NCBI GenBank assembly: GCA_027669155.1
Contig: JAQEDR010000030.1
Location: 1-22,167, forward strand
DNA from: Peptoniphilaceae bacterium AM52-5BH
Lineage (GTDB): Bacteria > Bacillota > Clostridia > Tissierellales > Peptoniphilaceae
DNA length: 22,167 nucleotides
Direction of reading: 5' to 3'
Below, piece after piece: positions 15,073-22,167 of this stretch (position 1 is the first letter of the stretch; the number at the start of each line of letters is the position of its first letter). The notes beneath the pieces were generated by a model. It did no database searches and was not told where the DNA came from. It was given only the letters and a program-made list of their open reading frames with translations. The position numbers were made by a program, and so were the translations under genes.

Positions 15073-15837
15073 CTAATTCCTTTCGCTTAATCTCTTATAG
15101 ACCCAATCCATAGAAGAAAACTTCTTGATATCAAGGCTAATTAAGCAATAATCTATTATTAATCTCGCTACTTTCTCATAATCAGGGCTCATCTTTAACT
15201 TACTAAGCTCTTCTGATTTTGTATATAATAACTTCATAAAATACAATAGATCATCTCTAGTAAGGTAAATCAGATCGCCCGCATCCTTCTTGTGCTCTTC
15301 GCATATGAGGGAGGCTTCTCTGATAGAAAAATAGCCTGTCGCCTTATCTATAATTCTACCGCAAATGCCGCAAGTAGAAAAGTTAGGCTTAAGACCTGAA
15401 AATGATATATATTTGATCAAAAATCCTAAAAATATATTAAGATGACCACTATCAGCGTCCTCTAGGGCCCTAAAGCTTGTATCAAGGAGCTTAAAGACCG
15501 TATCCTTCTGGTTTGTATCGATAGTCTTTAGGAGCAAATCACACATGGCCGACTTGTAGAGGATGATGTCAAAATTCTTGGCACTTTTCTTGTAAGATTC
15601 TACTAGGTAGCCGTCTCTTATACCGTAGAAGTCTCCCTTCGTCTTGTACAAGGATAAGTTTACCTTCATAAATCTTCCTGTCAAAGAAAGAAGGCCGGAG
15701 TTTTTTCTGTAAACTCCCTTGGCCATGATAGAAATTCTGCCGAGCTTGTCGGTAAATACTTCTATGATTTTGCTAGTTTCCTGATAGCTAAACTCCCTTA
15801 AGATAAAGCCTGTAACATCATTAAGCTCTGTAGCCAA
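15073..15837 (-). CDS. recO: DNA repair protein RecO
   Basis: 254 residues; a RecFOR recombination mediator that loads RecA on SSB-coated gaps. It has an N-terminal OB fold (about 5-80, with [19 protein letters not shown]) and a helical C-terminal domain with a zinc-binding set Cys156/Cys159 (CGIC) and Cys179/His182 (CEEH). The start is a TTG at 15837, in a 17-base overlap with era. No ATG is available near the conserved N-terminus, and GGTGG lies 6 bases upstream of the TTG. The overlap implies translation coupled to era. Confidence 0.93.
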   Translation of the reverse strand: MATELNDVTGFILREFSYQETSKIIEVFTDKLGRISIMAKGVYRKNSGLLSLTGRFMKVNLSLYKTKGDFYGIRDGYLVESYKKSAKNFDIILYKSAMCDLLLKTIDTNQKDTVFKLLDTSFRALEDADSGHLNIFLGFLIKYISFSGLKPNFSTCGICGRIIDKATGYFSIREASLICEEHKKDAGDLIYLTRDDLLYFMKLLYTKSEELSKLKMSPDYEKVARLIIDYCLISLDIKKFSSMDWVYKRLSERN

Positions 15838-16705
15838 AGCGGTCCACCAACTTCTCTTTCTTTCTCCAGTCCTTTTCTACCTTAACCCACAATTGTAGGT
15901 TGACCTTACTCGATAGGAATTTCTCTATTTCCTTTCTCGCATCCATTCCAATCCTCTTTATCATCTGGCCATTTTTGCCGATAACAATCTCCTTGTGGCT
16001 ATTTTTCTCCACCACAATTGTAGCCCTTATATCTATTAGTTTCTTCTTATCTCTTTGTTTGAAGTCGTCAATCCTAACAGCCACGCCGTGAGGGACTTCA
16101 TTTGATAGATTTCTAAGAGCCTTCTCTCTTATAATTTCTCCTACTATAAATCTCTCAGTCTTATCTGTAATCATATCCCTATCGTAGTAGGCTGGACCGA
16201 AGTCAAGCATTTCCTTGATAGTATCTATGAAAACATCGATATTTTTCCCTTCAAGGGCTGATATTTCTATAATCCTATCGAAATCGTAAGCTCTAAAGTT
16301 CTCCCTGATATGGGCAATTTTCTCCCTATCAGCGAGGTCGGTCTTGTTTATTAGAAGGATCTTGGGAAGCTTGATTTTTTCGAGCATTTCTAGGATTTCT
16401 CCGTCAATCCTTCCGATTTCTTCCGAATCATCCACAACCATGGTTATGATATCAGATTCCTTGAGGCTTTCTTCTGAGAAGGTCAAAAGCCTTTCTTGAA
16501 GCTTGTTTCTAGGAGTTTGAATCCCTGGCGTATCAAGAAAAATTATCTGACTTTCCTCGTCGTTATATATAATTTGTATCTTATCTCTAGTAGTTTGGGG
16601 CTTGTTTGAGATTATAGAAATCTTCTCTCCTATAATCTTCTCCATTAGGGTTGATTTTCCAACATTGGCCCTACCTACTACTGAGACGAATCCTGATTTT
16701 ATCAT
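15821..16705 (-). CDS. era: GTPase Era
   Basis: 294 residues; an essential GTPase that binds the 3' end of 16S rRNA and assists 30S assembly. G1 GRANVGKST (11-19), G3 DTPG (58-61), G4 NKTD (120-123). The C-terminal KH domain (about 205-285) includes IVIGKNGQMIKRIG. The start ATG overlaps the cdd stop as ATGA (16702-16705). Its neighbour upstream carries YbeY, which also works in 16S rRNA maturation, a common pairing. Confidence 0.96.
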   Translation of the reverse strand: MIKSGFVSVVGRANVGKSTLMEKIIGEKISIISNKPQTTRDKIQIIYNDEESQIIFLDTPGIQTPRNKLQERLLTFSEESLKESDIITMVVDDSEEIGRIDGEILEMLEKIKLPKILLINKTDLADREKIAHIRENFRAYDFDRIIEISALEGKNIDVFIDTIKEMLDFGPAYYDRDMITDKTERFIVGEIIREKALRNLSNEVPHGVAVRIDDFKQRDKKKLIDIRATIVVEKNSHKEIVIGKNGQMIKRIGMDARKEIEKFLSSKVNLQLWVKVEKDWRKKEKLVDRFGYRA

Positions 16706-17097
16706 TGTAAATCCTTTTTGCCAAAACTATATGGAAGGAGGTCTTCCAAAGTGTAGGTCTTGTAATCATCTACCGAGTTTGCTATTACGATTTTCGTATC
16801 CTCATCGAAAAATTCCGCCATAAATTGCCTGCAGACTCCGCAAGGATATGTATCTGTCGAATCTCCCGTGATAACTATTGTATCAAATTCTCTAAAACCC
16901 TTGGAGATTGCCGCAGCAAGGGCAGATCTTTCCGCACAGATTGTCGGTGAGTAAGAGGCGTTTTCGATATTGACTCCCTCAAAAACTTCGCCTTCCTTAG
17001 TTAGGACAACTGCCGAAACCCTAAAGTGTGAATAAGGAGAGTAAGATTTTTCCTTATTGTCTAGGGCAAGTTTTATTAATTTATCTAAATCTTTCAT
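16702..17097 (-). CDS. cdd: Cytidine deaminase
   Basis: 131 residues; a zinc enzyme deaminating cytidine/deoxycytidine to uridine forms for pyrimidine salvage. The zinc and catalytic site is CAE (Cys54, Glu56) and PCGVC (Cys86, Cys89), with FRVSAVVL and GVNIENASY before it, typical of the small homotetrameric class. Its start overlaps the stop of the YbeY fusion gene by 4 bases and its stop overlaps era by 4 bases, so it is translationally linked on both sides. Confidence 0.96.
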   Translation of the reverse strand: MKDLDKLIKLALDNKEKSYSPYSHFRVSAVVLTKEGEVFEGVNIENASYSPTICAERSALAAAISKGFREFDTIVITGDSTDTYPCGVCRQFMAEFFDEDTKIVIANSVDDYKTYTLEDLLPYSFGKKDLQ

Positions 17098-18434
17098 GAA
17101 AATATCCCAAATATTGCAAGCGCCACGCTTATGCCAAGTATGGCACCTCTAATTATCTCTTTTGTCGAATGAATATCTGCCTCGTATCTAGATTCTGCAA
17201 CTATAAGGGCGAGTAAGACCATAAGGATCATTACCATGGGATTGTCCACAAGGAGGATTCCAATGGTCGCAAGACCAAATGATACGGAAGTGTGTCCGCT
17301 CACAAAGCCTCCCCTAAAGGCAGTTCCGTGACCCTCGTAGAAAATTCCCTTAAGGAATATGGTTATTATTATGATTAGAGAAATCGAAATTACTGCCAAA
17401 TGGCTCGGTCTTCTCGCAATCCTCAAGATTACTGAGTCGTAGAAGTTAAGGAACTTATCGAAAAATATCATATAGCCCACAAAAAGTGCATTGAGGGCTG
17501 CTATGAAGGTTGCCGCAGCAGATACGTCCTTGGCGGACTTGGCAAGAGATAGCCACCTGCCGTCAGCTGCTATATCGACAGCATTCTCAAGGGCTGTATT
17601 TACAAGCTCTAAGGCTATGACTGAAGATATAGCAAAGATTAGAAACATCATCTCAATTCTAGAAATATTGAAAAACAAGCTTGCCACAAAGACTATGGCA
17701 CAAGCTAAAAGATGAAATTTCATGTTTTTTTCGTGATTAATAGCAAAGACTAGGCCCTCGTAGGCATAGTCAAAGCCTTTGAGAAACTTCTGCCCGTGGC
17801 TGAGATTTTCCTTGGTATAGATCTTCCCGTATTCCACATTGGCATATCTTTGCTCAAGTCTAAGCTCTTCCTTGATTTCTTCCTTAAGCTCATCCCTAAA
17901 TTCTAGGAACTTTTCATCATTCTTAGCAGCTTCTTCTCTTTCCTTCTCGTAGTCATTTTTGTCCATATGGTCAAAGTTCTCGTGATCGTCGTTCTTGAAG
18001 ACTCTAAGATTTCTCATGACTTCCTTCTCACGACGACGCATCTTCCTCTTCTCGTCTTCTTCCATATGATCGTAGCCTAAAAGATGGAGGGTAGAATGGC
18101 AGGTCAGATACATGATCTCTCGCCTTAGAGAATGGCCGAACTCCATGGCCTGGTCCTTGGCAACATCCAGACATATTACTATATCTCCCAGCATCTTATC
18201 AGCGTCTGGTAAGTCTATCGTATCATCTAGGGGGAAGGATAAGACATCTGTTGGCCTATCCACATCCCTAAATTCCCTGTTTAATCTATGAATTTCCTCC
18301 CTGTCGACAAAGGTGATGGAAACTTCGTAGTCTTCGCCCAATCCCTCAGTCTTTAGGACTTCCTTGACAGTTCTTTCTAGGTCAGCATCCATTTCTATTT
18401 TTTCTTCTGTATTGTTTTCTATTAAAAGATGCAT
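17094..18434 (-). CDS. ybeY: YbeY - diacylglycerol/undecaprenol kinase - PAP2 phosphatase fusion
   Basis: 446 residues holding three domains normally found as separate genes. Residues about 1-148 are the rRNA maturation endoribonuclease YbeY, with the metal motif HSTLHLLGYDH (His113, His117, His123). A charged, Glu/Lys-rich linker (about 149-210) follows. Residues about 213-325 are a DgkA-type membrane kinase (GFDYAYEGLVFAINHEKN, then ELVNTALENAVD and AKDVSAAA), in Gram-positives often an undecaprenol kinase. Residues about 330-446 resemble a PAP2 lipid phosphatase: SGHT at 379-382 and SRYEADIHSTKE at 415-426, in membrane spans. The first PAP2 motif (K...RP) is weak, only ARRPSH. The start is ATG 18434 after GGAAGG. 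There is no stop or frameshift in the linker. It links ribosome maturation to recycling of a lipid carrier on one polypeptide. Confidence 0.9.
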   Translation of the reverse strand: MHLLIENNTEEKIEMDADLERTVKEVLKTEGLGEDYEVSITFVDREEIHRLNREFRDVDRPTDVLSFPLDDTIDLPDADKMLGDIVICLDVAKDQAMEFGHSLRREIMYLTCHSTLHLLGYDHMEEDEKRKMRRREKEVMRNLRVFKNDDHENFDHMDKNDYEKEREEAAKNDEKFLEFRDELKEEIKEELRLEQRYANVEYGKIYTKENLSHGQKFLKGFDYAYEGLVFAINHEKNMKFHLLACAIVFVASLFFNISRIEMMFLIFAISSVIALELVNTALENAVDIAADGRWLSLAKSAKDVSAAATFIAALNALFVGYMIFFDKFLNFYDSVILRIARRPSHLAVISISLIIIITIFLKGIFYEGHGTAFRGGFVSGHTSVSFGLATIGILLVDNPMVMILMVLLALIVAESRYEADIHSTKEIIRGAILGISVALAIFGIFS

Positions 18435-18442
18435 AAGCCTTC

Positions 18443-19393
18443 CTATTCTTTCTTGCTATTAGCTTCCTTTTCTTTTCTCTCTGCCATCCTTCTCGCATCT
18501 TCCTTATCGTAAGCATCGATTATCCTTTGGACAAGAGGGTGTCTTACTACATCTATGGAAGAAAATTCCATAAAGGCAATTCCTTCTACATTCCTAAGAA
18601 TATGCTCTGCCGCCCTTATACCGCTTTTCTTGCCACGAGGAAGGTCGACTTGGGTCTTATCTCCTGTGATTATGGCCTTGGAACCAAATCCAAGTCTTGT
18701 AAGAAACATCTTCATCTGCTCGTGAGTCGTGTTTTGTGCCTCATCTAAGATCACAAAGGACCTATCTAGAGTCCTACCTCTCATGTAGGCAAGTGGAGCG
18801 ACCTCTATAAGGCCTTTTTCTACGAGATTTTGATAAGTGTCAAAGCCTAAAATATCAAAAAGTCCGTCGTAGAGAGGTCTTAGATATGGGTCTACCTTAT
18901 CTTGAAGGTCACCTGGTAGGAAGCCTAAGCTTTCTCCTGCTTCGACAGCCGGACGAGTGAGTATTATCCTATCCACTTCCCCAGCTTTGAAGGCCCTAAC
19001 GGCCATAGCAACGGCAAGATAGGTCTTTCCAGTTCCTGCTGGTCCTATACCAAATACAACATCGTTATTTCGTATCTTTTCAATATAGGACCTTTGTCCC
19101 AAAGTCTTTGGCTTGATTGGCTTGCCATCAGCCCTTGTGACTATCACATCTCCCAAAAGTCCCTTAATCACATCCTTGTTTTCTCTTTCGAGCATGTCTG
19201 CGTGATACTTGATCTTTTGAAAGTCCAAGGACTCACCCTTACTTATAAGAGTAAGGAATTGTTCTAAGAGATCTTTGGTAAGCCTAGTATTAAGCTCTTC
19301 ACCCTTAATCTCCAAGTCATTATCCTTAACCTTAATCTTGGTATCAAATCTTTCTTCTATATATTTTCTGTTTTTGTCAAAACTCCCAAACAA
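18443..19393 (-). CDS. phoH: PhoH-like ATPase (YbeZ type)
   Basis: A PhoH family P-loop ATPase, usually found next to ybeY and thought to act as RNA helicase-like partner in rRNA processing. With numbering from the TTG at 19393 (316 aa), Walker A is GPAGTGKT at 117-124 and Walker B is VILDEAQN at about 219-226. The frame stays open upstream and encodes IIELLAIENPDQVIS, which fits the known PhoH N-terminus better than the TTG start. The only good ribosome site, GGAGG, is at 19449-19445, followed in frame by ATT, GAT, ATC, ATA but no ATG/GTG/TTG. The true start is therefore probably about 14 codons upstream at a non-AUG codon (19433-19438). Confidence 0.93.
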   Translation of the reverse strand: MFGSFDKNRKYIEERFDTKIKVKDNDLEIKGEELNTRLTKDLLEQFLTLISKGESLDFQKIKYHADMLERENKDVIKGLLGDVIVTRADGKPIKPKTLGQRSYIEKIRNNDVVFGIGPAGTGKTYLAVAMAVRAFKAGEVDRIILTRPAVEAGESLGFLPGDLQDKVDPYLRPLYDGLFDILGFDTYQNLVEKGLIEVAPLAYMRGRTLDRSFVILDEAQNTTHEQMKMFLTRLGFGSKAIITGDKTQVDLPRGKKSGIRAAEHILRNVEGIAFMEFSSIDVVRHPLVQRIIDAYDKEDARRMAERKEKEANSKKE

Positions 19394-19458
19394 GCTGATA
19401 ACTTGGTCAGGGTTTTCTATTGCTAATAATTCTATGATATCAATCCTCCATTAGCTAT

Positions 19459-19464
19459 ATTATA
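19459..19464 (-). promoter_or_regulatory. -10 element for the phoH-guaA operon
   Basis: On the minus strand TATAAT (19464-19459) lies 9 bases before the GGAGG of phoH. No good -35 box is seen at 16-18 bases upstream. The leader would be very short. Confidence 0.35.
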
Positions 19465-19544
19465 CTATTTATTGTCCGTAAATGATTAAAATTCTAAAAT
19501 TTAAAAAAACTTCTATATAAAATAAAAGTTTATCAAATAAGGTC

Positions 19545-19800
19545 CCTCCCTGGGGAAGGCACCCAATATAAAATAATTATTAAAAGCAGTTAAGCTCTCC
19601 CTCCCTAAGGCTAGGCGATATGTTCCTCAATGAGCCGGATAGGCTTGTCCTCCTTGAGCCGGACGGGCTTGTCCTGAATCCGAAAACTGACACCTTTGGT
19701 ATCATCTCGAGCTTGTCGAGAGATCTTTTTATTTTACCTAACGTCGAGCGTAGTAGAGAGATCTCGTTCTAATTCTCTCAAATAAAGCGACACGTAATTG
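19545..19800. repeat. Intergenic repeat cluster with GCTTGTC hairpins
   Basis: The 460-base gap between the two operons holds no gene. A 24-bp unit is tandemly repeated (19631-19654 and from 19655): TGAGCCGGAT or TGAGCCGGAC, then R-GGCTTGTCCT. Each copy can fold as a small hairpin around GCTTGTC. A third hairpin, TCTCGA-GCTTG-TCGAGA (about 19708-19724), has the same loop. A related GTCGAGCGTAGTAGAGAGATCTC segment follows. The base composition is much richer in G and C than the flanks. This looks like a dispersed, possibly genome-wide intergenic element. Confidence 0.55.
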
Positions 19801-19832
19801 ATTTATAATAATCTCTCTATATAAGTAAGAAA

Positions 19833-19850
19833 GCAAGCCCTAGAGCTTGC
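19833..19850 (-). terminator. Terminator of the nfeD-floA operon
   Basis: GCAAGC/GCTTGC with a six-base loop, 3 bases after the stop of the lysine-rich small gene, followed on the minus strand by TTTCTTACTT. The T tract is imperfect, so strength is uncertain. Confidence 0.6.
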
Positions 19851-19853
19851 ATC

Positions 19854-20267
19854 CTACTTTCTCTTAGAGACTGGCTTTGCTAGGATTTCCGCCATTATCA
19901 CTGCATCCCTAAGCCTTTTTCTCTTTTTAGATCTTTTTAAATCGTCTATTTTTTTGTCAGTCGCTTCTTTTATCTCAGCTTGCCTTAATCTTGCGAGAGC
20001 CCCACTATCTCCCTCCTCTTTTGGAGTGGACTTTTGCTTTAGCTCTGCCGCATGCTTTGTGGAAAGCTCTGCCTTAAGCTTTCTTTGGGCTTCTATGTTT
20101 GGTTTTTGGCTAGCCTTCTTTATTTTTTTCTTATCAGATCCAAACATCTCCCCGACTGGCTCGTCCATGTATTCATTTAATAGCTCGTTGGTCTTCTTTA
20201 ACCAATCGTCGAAGGATGGCTTGGGCTTTTTCCCTTGGTCTTTTTTCTTAGGAAAGATTCTAGACAT
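19854..20267 (-). CDS. Small lysine-rich hypothetical protein, floA-linked
   Basis: 137 residues, very rich in Lys and Glu/Asp, with no membrane span. The N-terminus [19 protein letters not shown] is basic, the middle (about 50-115) is probably helical and charged, and the C-terminus ends in [19 protein letters not shown] hydrophobic I/V-M-x-E-I-L-x-x-P tail of this sort recurs in Firmicutes proteins of unknown function. The ATG at 20267 overlaps the floA stop by 8 bases, so it is co-translated with FloA. I do not recognise a family; a cytoplasmic partner of the FloA/NfeD membrane complex is only a guess from position. Confidence 0.7.
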   Translation of the reverse strand: MSRIFPKKKDQGKKPKPSFDDWLKKTNELLNEYMDEPVGEMFGSDKKKIKKASQKPNIEAQRKLKAELSTKHAAELKQKSTPKEEGDSGALARLRQAEIKEATDKKIDDLKRSKKRKRLRDAVIMAEILAKPVSKRK

Positions 20268-21207
20268 CTAGATCAGCCCCATCTTCTCCAGAAATAGACT
20301 CACGCATCTTGGTGTCGGCATTTACATTTTTGATATTGTAATAATCCATCACGCCGAGATTGCCCTCTTCGAAGGCCTTGGCTATAGCTGTTGGAATCTT
20401 ACTTTCTGCCTCAACTACCTTGGCCCTGTTTTCTTGCTCAAGGGCGATGGCTTGAGCACGTCTTTCCTCAGCCTTGGCTTGGGCGATGTTCTTATCTGCC
20501 TCTGCTTGGTCTCTTTGAAGTTGGGCGCCGACGTTTCTTCCGACATCCACATCTGCTATATCAATTGATAAAATCTCGAAGGCAGTACCGCTATCAAGCC
20601 CCTTCATAAGGACCGTTTGGGAAATATTGTCAGGATTTTCTAGAACTTGGGCGTGGGAATCTGATGAACCTACTGTGGTTACTATACCTTCTCCAACCCT
20701 TGCTATGATGGTTTCTTCTCCTGCACCACCTACTAGTCTTTCGATATTGGCCCTAACAGTAACCTTGGCTATAACCTTAACCTCGATACCGTTTTTGGCA
20801 ACAGCGGCAATTACTGGTGTGTTGATTACCTTTGGCGTAACAGAAACTTGGACAGCTTCGAATACATTACGGCCTGCAAGATCAATGGCTGCAGCTTGCT
20901 CAAAGGAAAGGTCAATGTTTGCTCTTTCTGCTGCAATTAGCGCGTCAACTACTTGGTTGATATTTCCACCTGCTAGATAGTGACTTTCCAAATCATTGGT
21001 AGAAATTTGGATCCCTGCTTGGTGGGACTTAATCATTGCATTTACAATCTTTGATGGAGAAAGTCTCCTAAAACGCATAGCAACGAGGGCTGGCATTGAA
21101 ATATTTACTCCAGAAAATCTAGCAGTTATCCAAAGTCCAACCGGAACCATGGTGAAAAACACCACCAATAAAACGACAATTATGCCTAAAATTACAAAAT
21201 TCATCAT
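20260..21207 (-). CDS. floA: Flotillin-like protein FloA
   Basis: 315 residues of the FloA (YqfA) family, scaffold proteins of functional membrane microdomains. One hydrophobic N-terminal segment (about 4-28) is followed by the conserved FloA core: [18 protein letters not shown] at about 39-56, a PHB-like region in the middle with [23 protein letters not shown], the [15 protein letters not shown] block near 161-175, and a helical Glu/Ala-rich segment [21 protein letters not shown]. The start at 21207 overlaps the nfeD stop by 4 bases. NfeD-FloA pairing is the usual arrangement. Confidence 0.95.
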   Translation of the reverse strand: MMNFVILGIIVVLLVVFFTMVPVGLWITARFSGVNISMPALVAMRFRRLSPSKIVNAMIKSHQAGIQISTNDLESHYLAGGNINQVVDALIAAERANIDLSFEQAAAIDLAGRNVFEAVQVSVTPKVINTPVIAAVAKNGIEVKVIAKVTVRANIERLVGGAGEETIIARVGEGIVTTVGSSDSHAQVLENPDNISQTVLMKGLDSGTAFEILSIDIADVDVGRNVGAQLQRDQAEADKNIAQAKAEERRAQAIALEQENRAKVVEAESKIPTAIAKAFEEGNLGVMDYYNIKNVNADTKMRESISGEDGADLDV

Positions 21208-21824
21208 ATCTCCTTTACCACAATGTGGCCATCTTTTACACTAACAACTTCAATCTCAGCCAAGGACCTTATAAAATCTCCCTGGCTAGTCGCATCATAA
21301 TACTTGCCATCGATCTCGATCCTTCCCGTAGGTCTTAAGATAGACTTACTAGTCCCTCTCTTACCTAGAAGATAAGAATAATCGACTTTGGAATTGTAAC
21401 CTCTCTCCCTGCTATTTACACTCTTTAATATCCCCTTATCAAAAATATTAGCCCTAAAGCCAAGGGTTACATAAACAGTCACACTTAGAATAATAGCAAG
21501 AGTCGCAGCTACAAGAAGGATCACTTCTCTTCCATCCATCATAAAGGAATTGTAGAGCGATAGTCCAACAAGAACAAGCCCACAGATTCCAATAAGTCCG
21601 AAGCTCGGAATAAAAATCTCAAGAGCAAGGAGAGTAACCCCAGCCACAAAAGAAATCAAAGGCCAAACTTCAGCAATTGGGTGGCTAGCATTAGCAAAAT
21701 AAAACACTCCCAAAAAGGCCAAAGCACAAACAGCAAAAAAGGCCTTCTTTTCAGTAAACAAAACCGAAATCAAGCTTACAACAGCCAGCACAAAACTTAA
21801 GCCAATAACAAGTTCAAACATCAT
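21204..21824 (-). CDS. NfeD-family membrane protein
   Basis: 206 residues, a short NfeD without the N-terminal serine protease (ClpP-like) domain. Four to five hydrophobic spans fill about residues 1-128, including [24 protein letters not shown], typical of NfeD. The C-terminal OB-fold domain (about 150-206) has [25 protein letters not shown]. It is partnered with FloA downstream. The start is one of two adjacent ATGs (21824 or 21821) after AAAGGAAA. The promoter lies at 21851-21879. Confidence 0.9.
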   Translation of the reverse strand: MMFELVIGLSFVLAVVSLISVLFTEKKAFFAVCALAFLGVFYFANASHPIAEVWPLISFVAGVTLLALEIFIPSFGLIGICGLVLVGLSLYNSFMMDGREVILLVAATLAIILSVTVYVTLGFRANIFDKGILKSVNSRERGYNSKVDYSYLLGKRGTSKSILRPTGRIEIDGKYYDATSQGDFIRSLAEIEVVSVKDGHIVVKEI

Positions 21825-21850
21825 ACATTTTCCTTTCTGCTCTTAGTATA

Positions 21851-21879
21851 ATTATCATATAAATTGGGAGAAAAATCAA
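21851..21879 (-). promoter_or_regulatory. Promoter of the nfeD-floA operon
   Basis: Minus strand: TTGATT (21879-21874), 17-base spacer, GATAAT (21856-21851), about 27 bases before the nfeD start. Confidence 0.6.
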
Positions 21880-21992
21880 GAAGCTGGTAGACGAGATATT
21901 TTTTCTTCAAAATATCTGAGACTAAAGATAGTTGATTTTAGAATATCTTGATATTAGAATATTTCTTTATGCAAGGTTGGTCTCTTCGAACC

Positions 21993-22113
21993 TCAGGGAG
22001 ACAGCTAAGGGGGCGGCAGAGGCCCCCTCTACCTTTCTCCCTGAACCCTCTTTTCATTCACCCCCTCTGCTCCTTAAGCGGAGTGCGGAAAAGGTCGATT
22101 TGCTACGCAAATC
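21993..22113. repeat. Nested inverted repeats at the right edge, no gene
   Basis: The last 330 bases carry no credible gene. An outer inverted repeat TCAGGGAGA (21993-22001) / TCTCCCTGA (22036-22044) encloses an inner AGGGGGC (22008-22014) / GCCCCCT (22022-22028). Further on is a third hairpin GATTTGC-TAC-GCAAATC (22097-22113). The G/C-rich composition differs sharply from neighbouring sequence. It resembles decayed dispersed intergenic repeats. An open plus-strand frame across it has no ribosome site and no family resemblance. Confidence 0.5.
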
Positions 22114-22167
22114 TTTGTTGGTAGGGGGATTCCTTCGCTTGAATATTTCTTGGATTTAACAATGTCT

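Noticed and set aside
15072..15120. T-box riboswitch before glyQ
   Set aside because: recO ends one base before glyQ, leaving no leader for a T-box.
19631..19680. CRISPR or tRNA-like structure in the spacer
   Set aside because: Only two tandem 24-bp units with no spacers and no cloverleaf or CCA pattern.
19954..20271. 105-codon plus-strand frame opposite the lysine-rich small gene
   Set aside because: It is a hydrophobic mirror of a Lys/Glu-rich gene, without a ribosome site. The minus-strand gene has operon context and a coupled start.
21932..22159. 75-codon plus-strand open frame at the right edge
   Set aside because: It runs through the nested inverted repeats, has no Shine-Dalgarno, and its product resembles translated repeat DNA rather than a protein family.

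Overview
The window looks like chromosome from a low-GC, Gram-positive anaerobe. The tetrameric GlyQ/GlyS pair, the PhoH-YbeY-DgkA-Cdd-Era-RecO gene order, FloA/NfeD and AAGGAGG-type ribosome binding sites all point to Firmicutes, most likely the Tissierellia/Peptoniphilaceae (an Anaerococcus- or Peptoniphilus-like organism). The genus is an inference from gene order and style, not from a search.

Two very different halves meet at the 3' end of guaA (about 9.76 kb). The left part (about 0.13-9.76 kb) is an integrative mobilizable element inserted at that 3' end. From right to left it holds an AbiH-type anti-phage gene, a Cro/CI-type repressor, and a divergent xis-int pair with operator-like palindromes between them. 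A small ribbon-helix-helix protein and a VapE/D5-like helicase follow. Next comes an intergenic region with two opposed sets of 6-bp iterons (candidate replication origin) and a candidate oriT, then MobC and a MobA-type relaxase. No coupling protein or type IV secretion genes are present, so the element would need a helper for transfer. The outermost left section (0.3-2.5 kb) is older cargo, read in the opposite direction: the tail of a lost relaxase, an intact TraX-family membrane protein with a 33-codon leader frame, and a decayed ABC transporter cluster with frameshifts, in-frame stops and lost start codons.

The right part (9.76-19.45 kb) is a dense minus-strand housekeeping operon: phoH, a three-domain YbeY-DgkA-PAP2 fusion, cdd, era, recO, glyQ, glyS, ppsR, guaA. 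Neighbouring genes overlap or are separated by only a few bases. It covers ribosome maturation, lipid-carrier recycling, nucleoside salvage, recombination repair, glycyl-tRNA charging, PPDK control and GMP synthesis. The phoH reading frame and its Shine-Dalgarno site suggest the gene starts at a non-AUG codon upstream of its first conventional start.

Upstream of that operon is a 0.46-kb gap carrying GCTTGTC-centred hairpin repeats. Beyond it is a second minus-strand operon, nfeD-floA-small lysine-rich protein (19.85-21.82 kb), with its own promoter. The right edge (21.84-22.17 kb) has no credible gene and holds nested inverted repeats of a dispersed intergenic type.

No tRNA, rRNA, CRISPR array or complete insertion sequence was seen.
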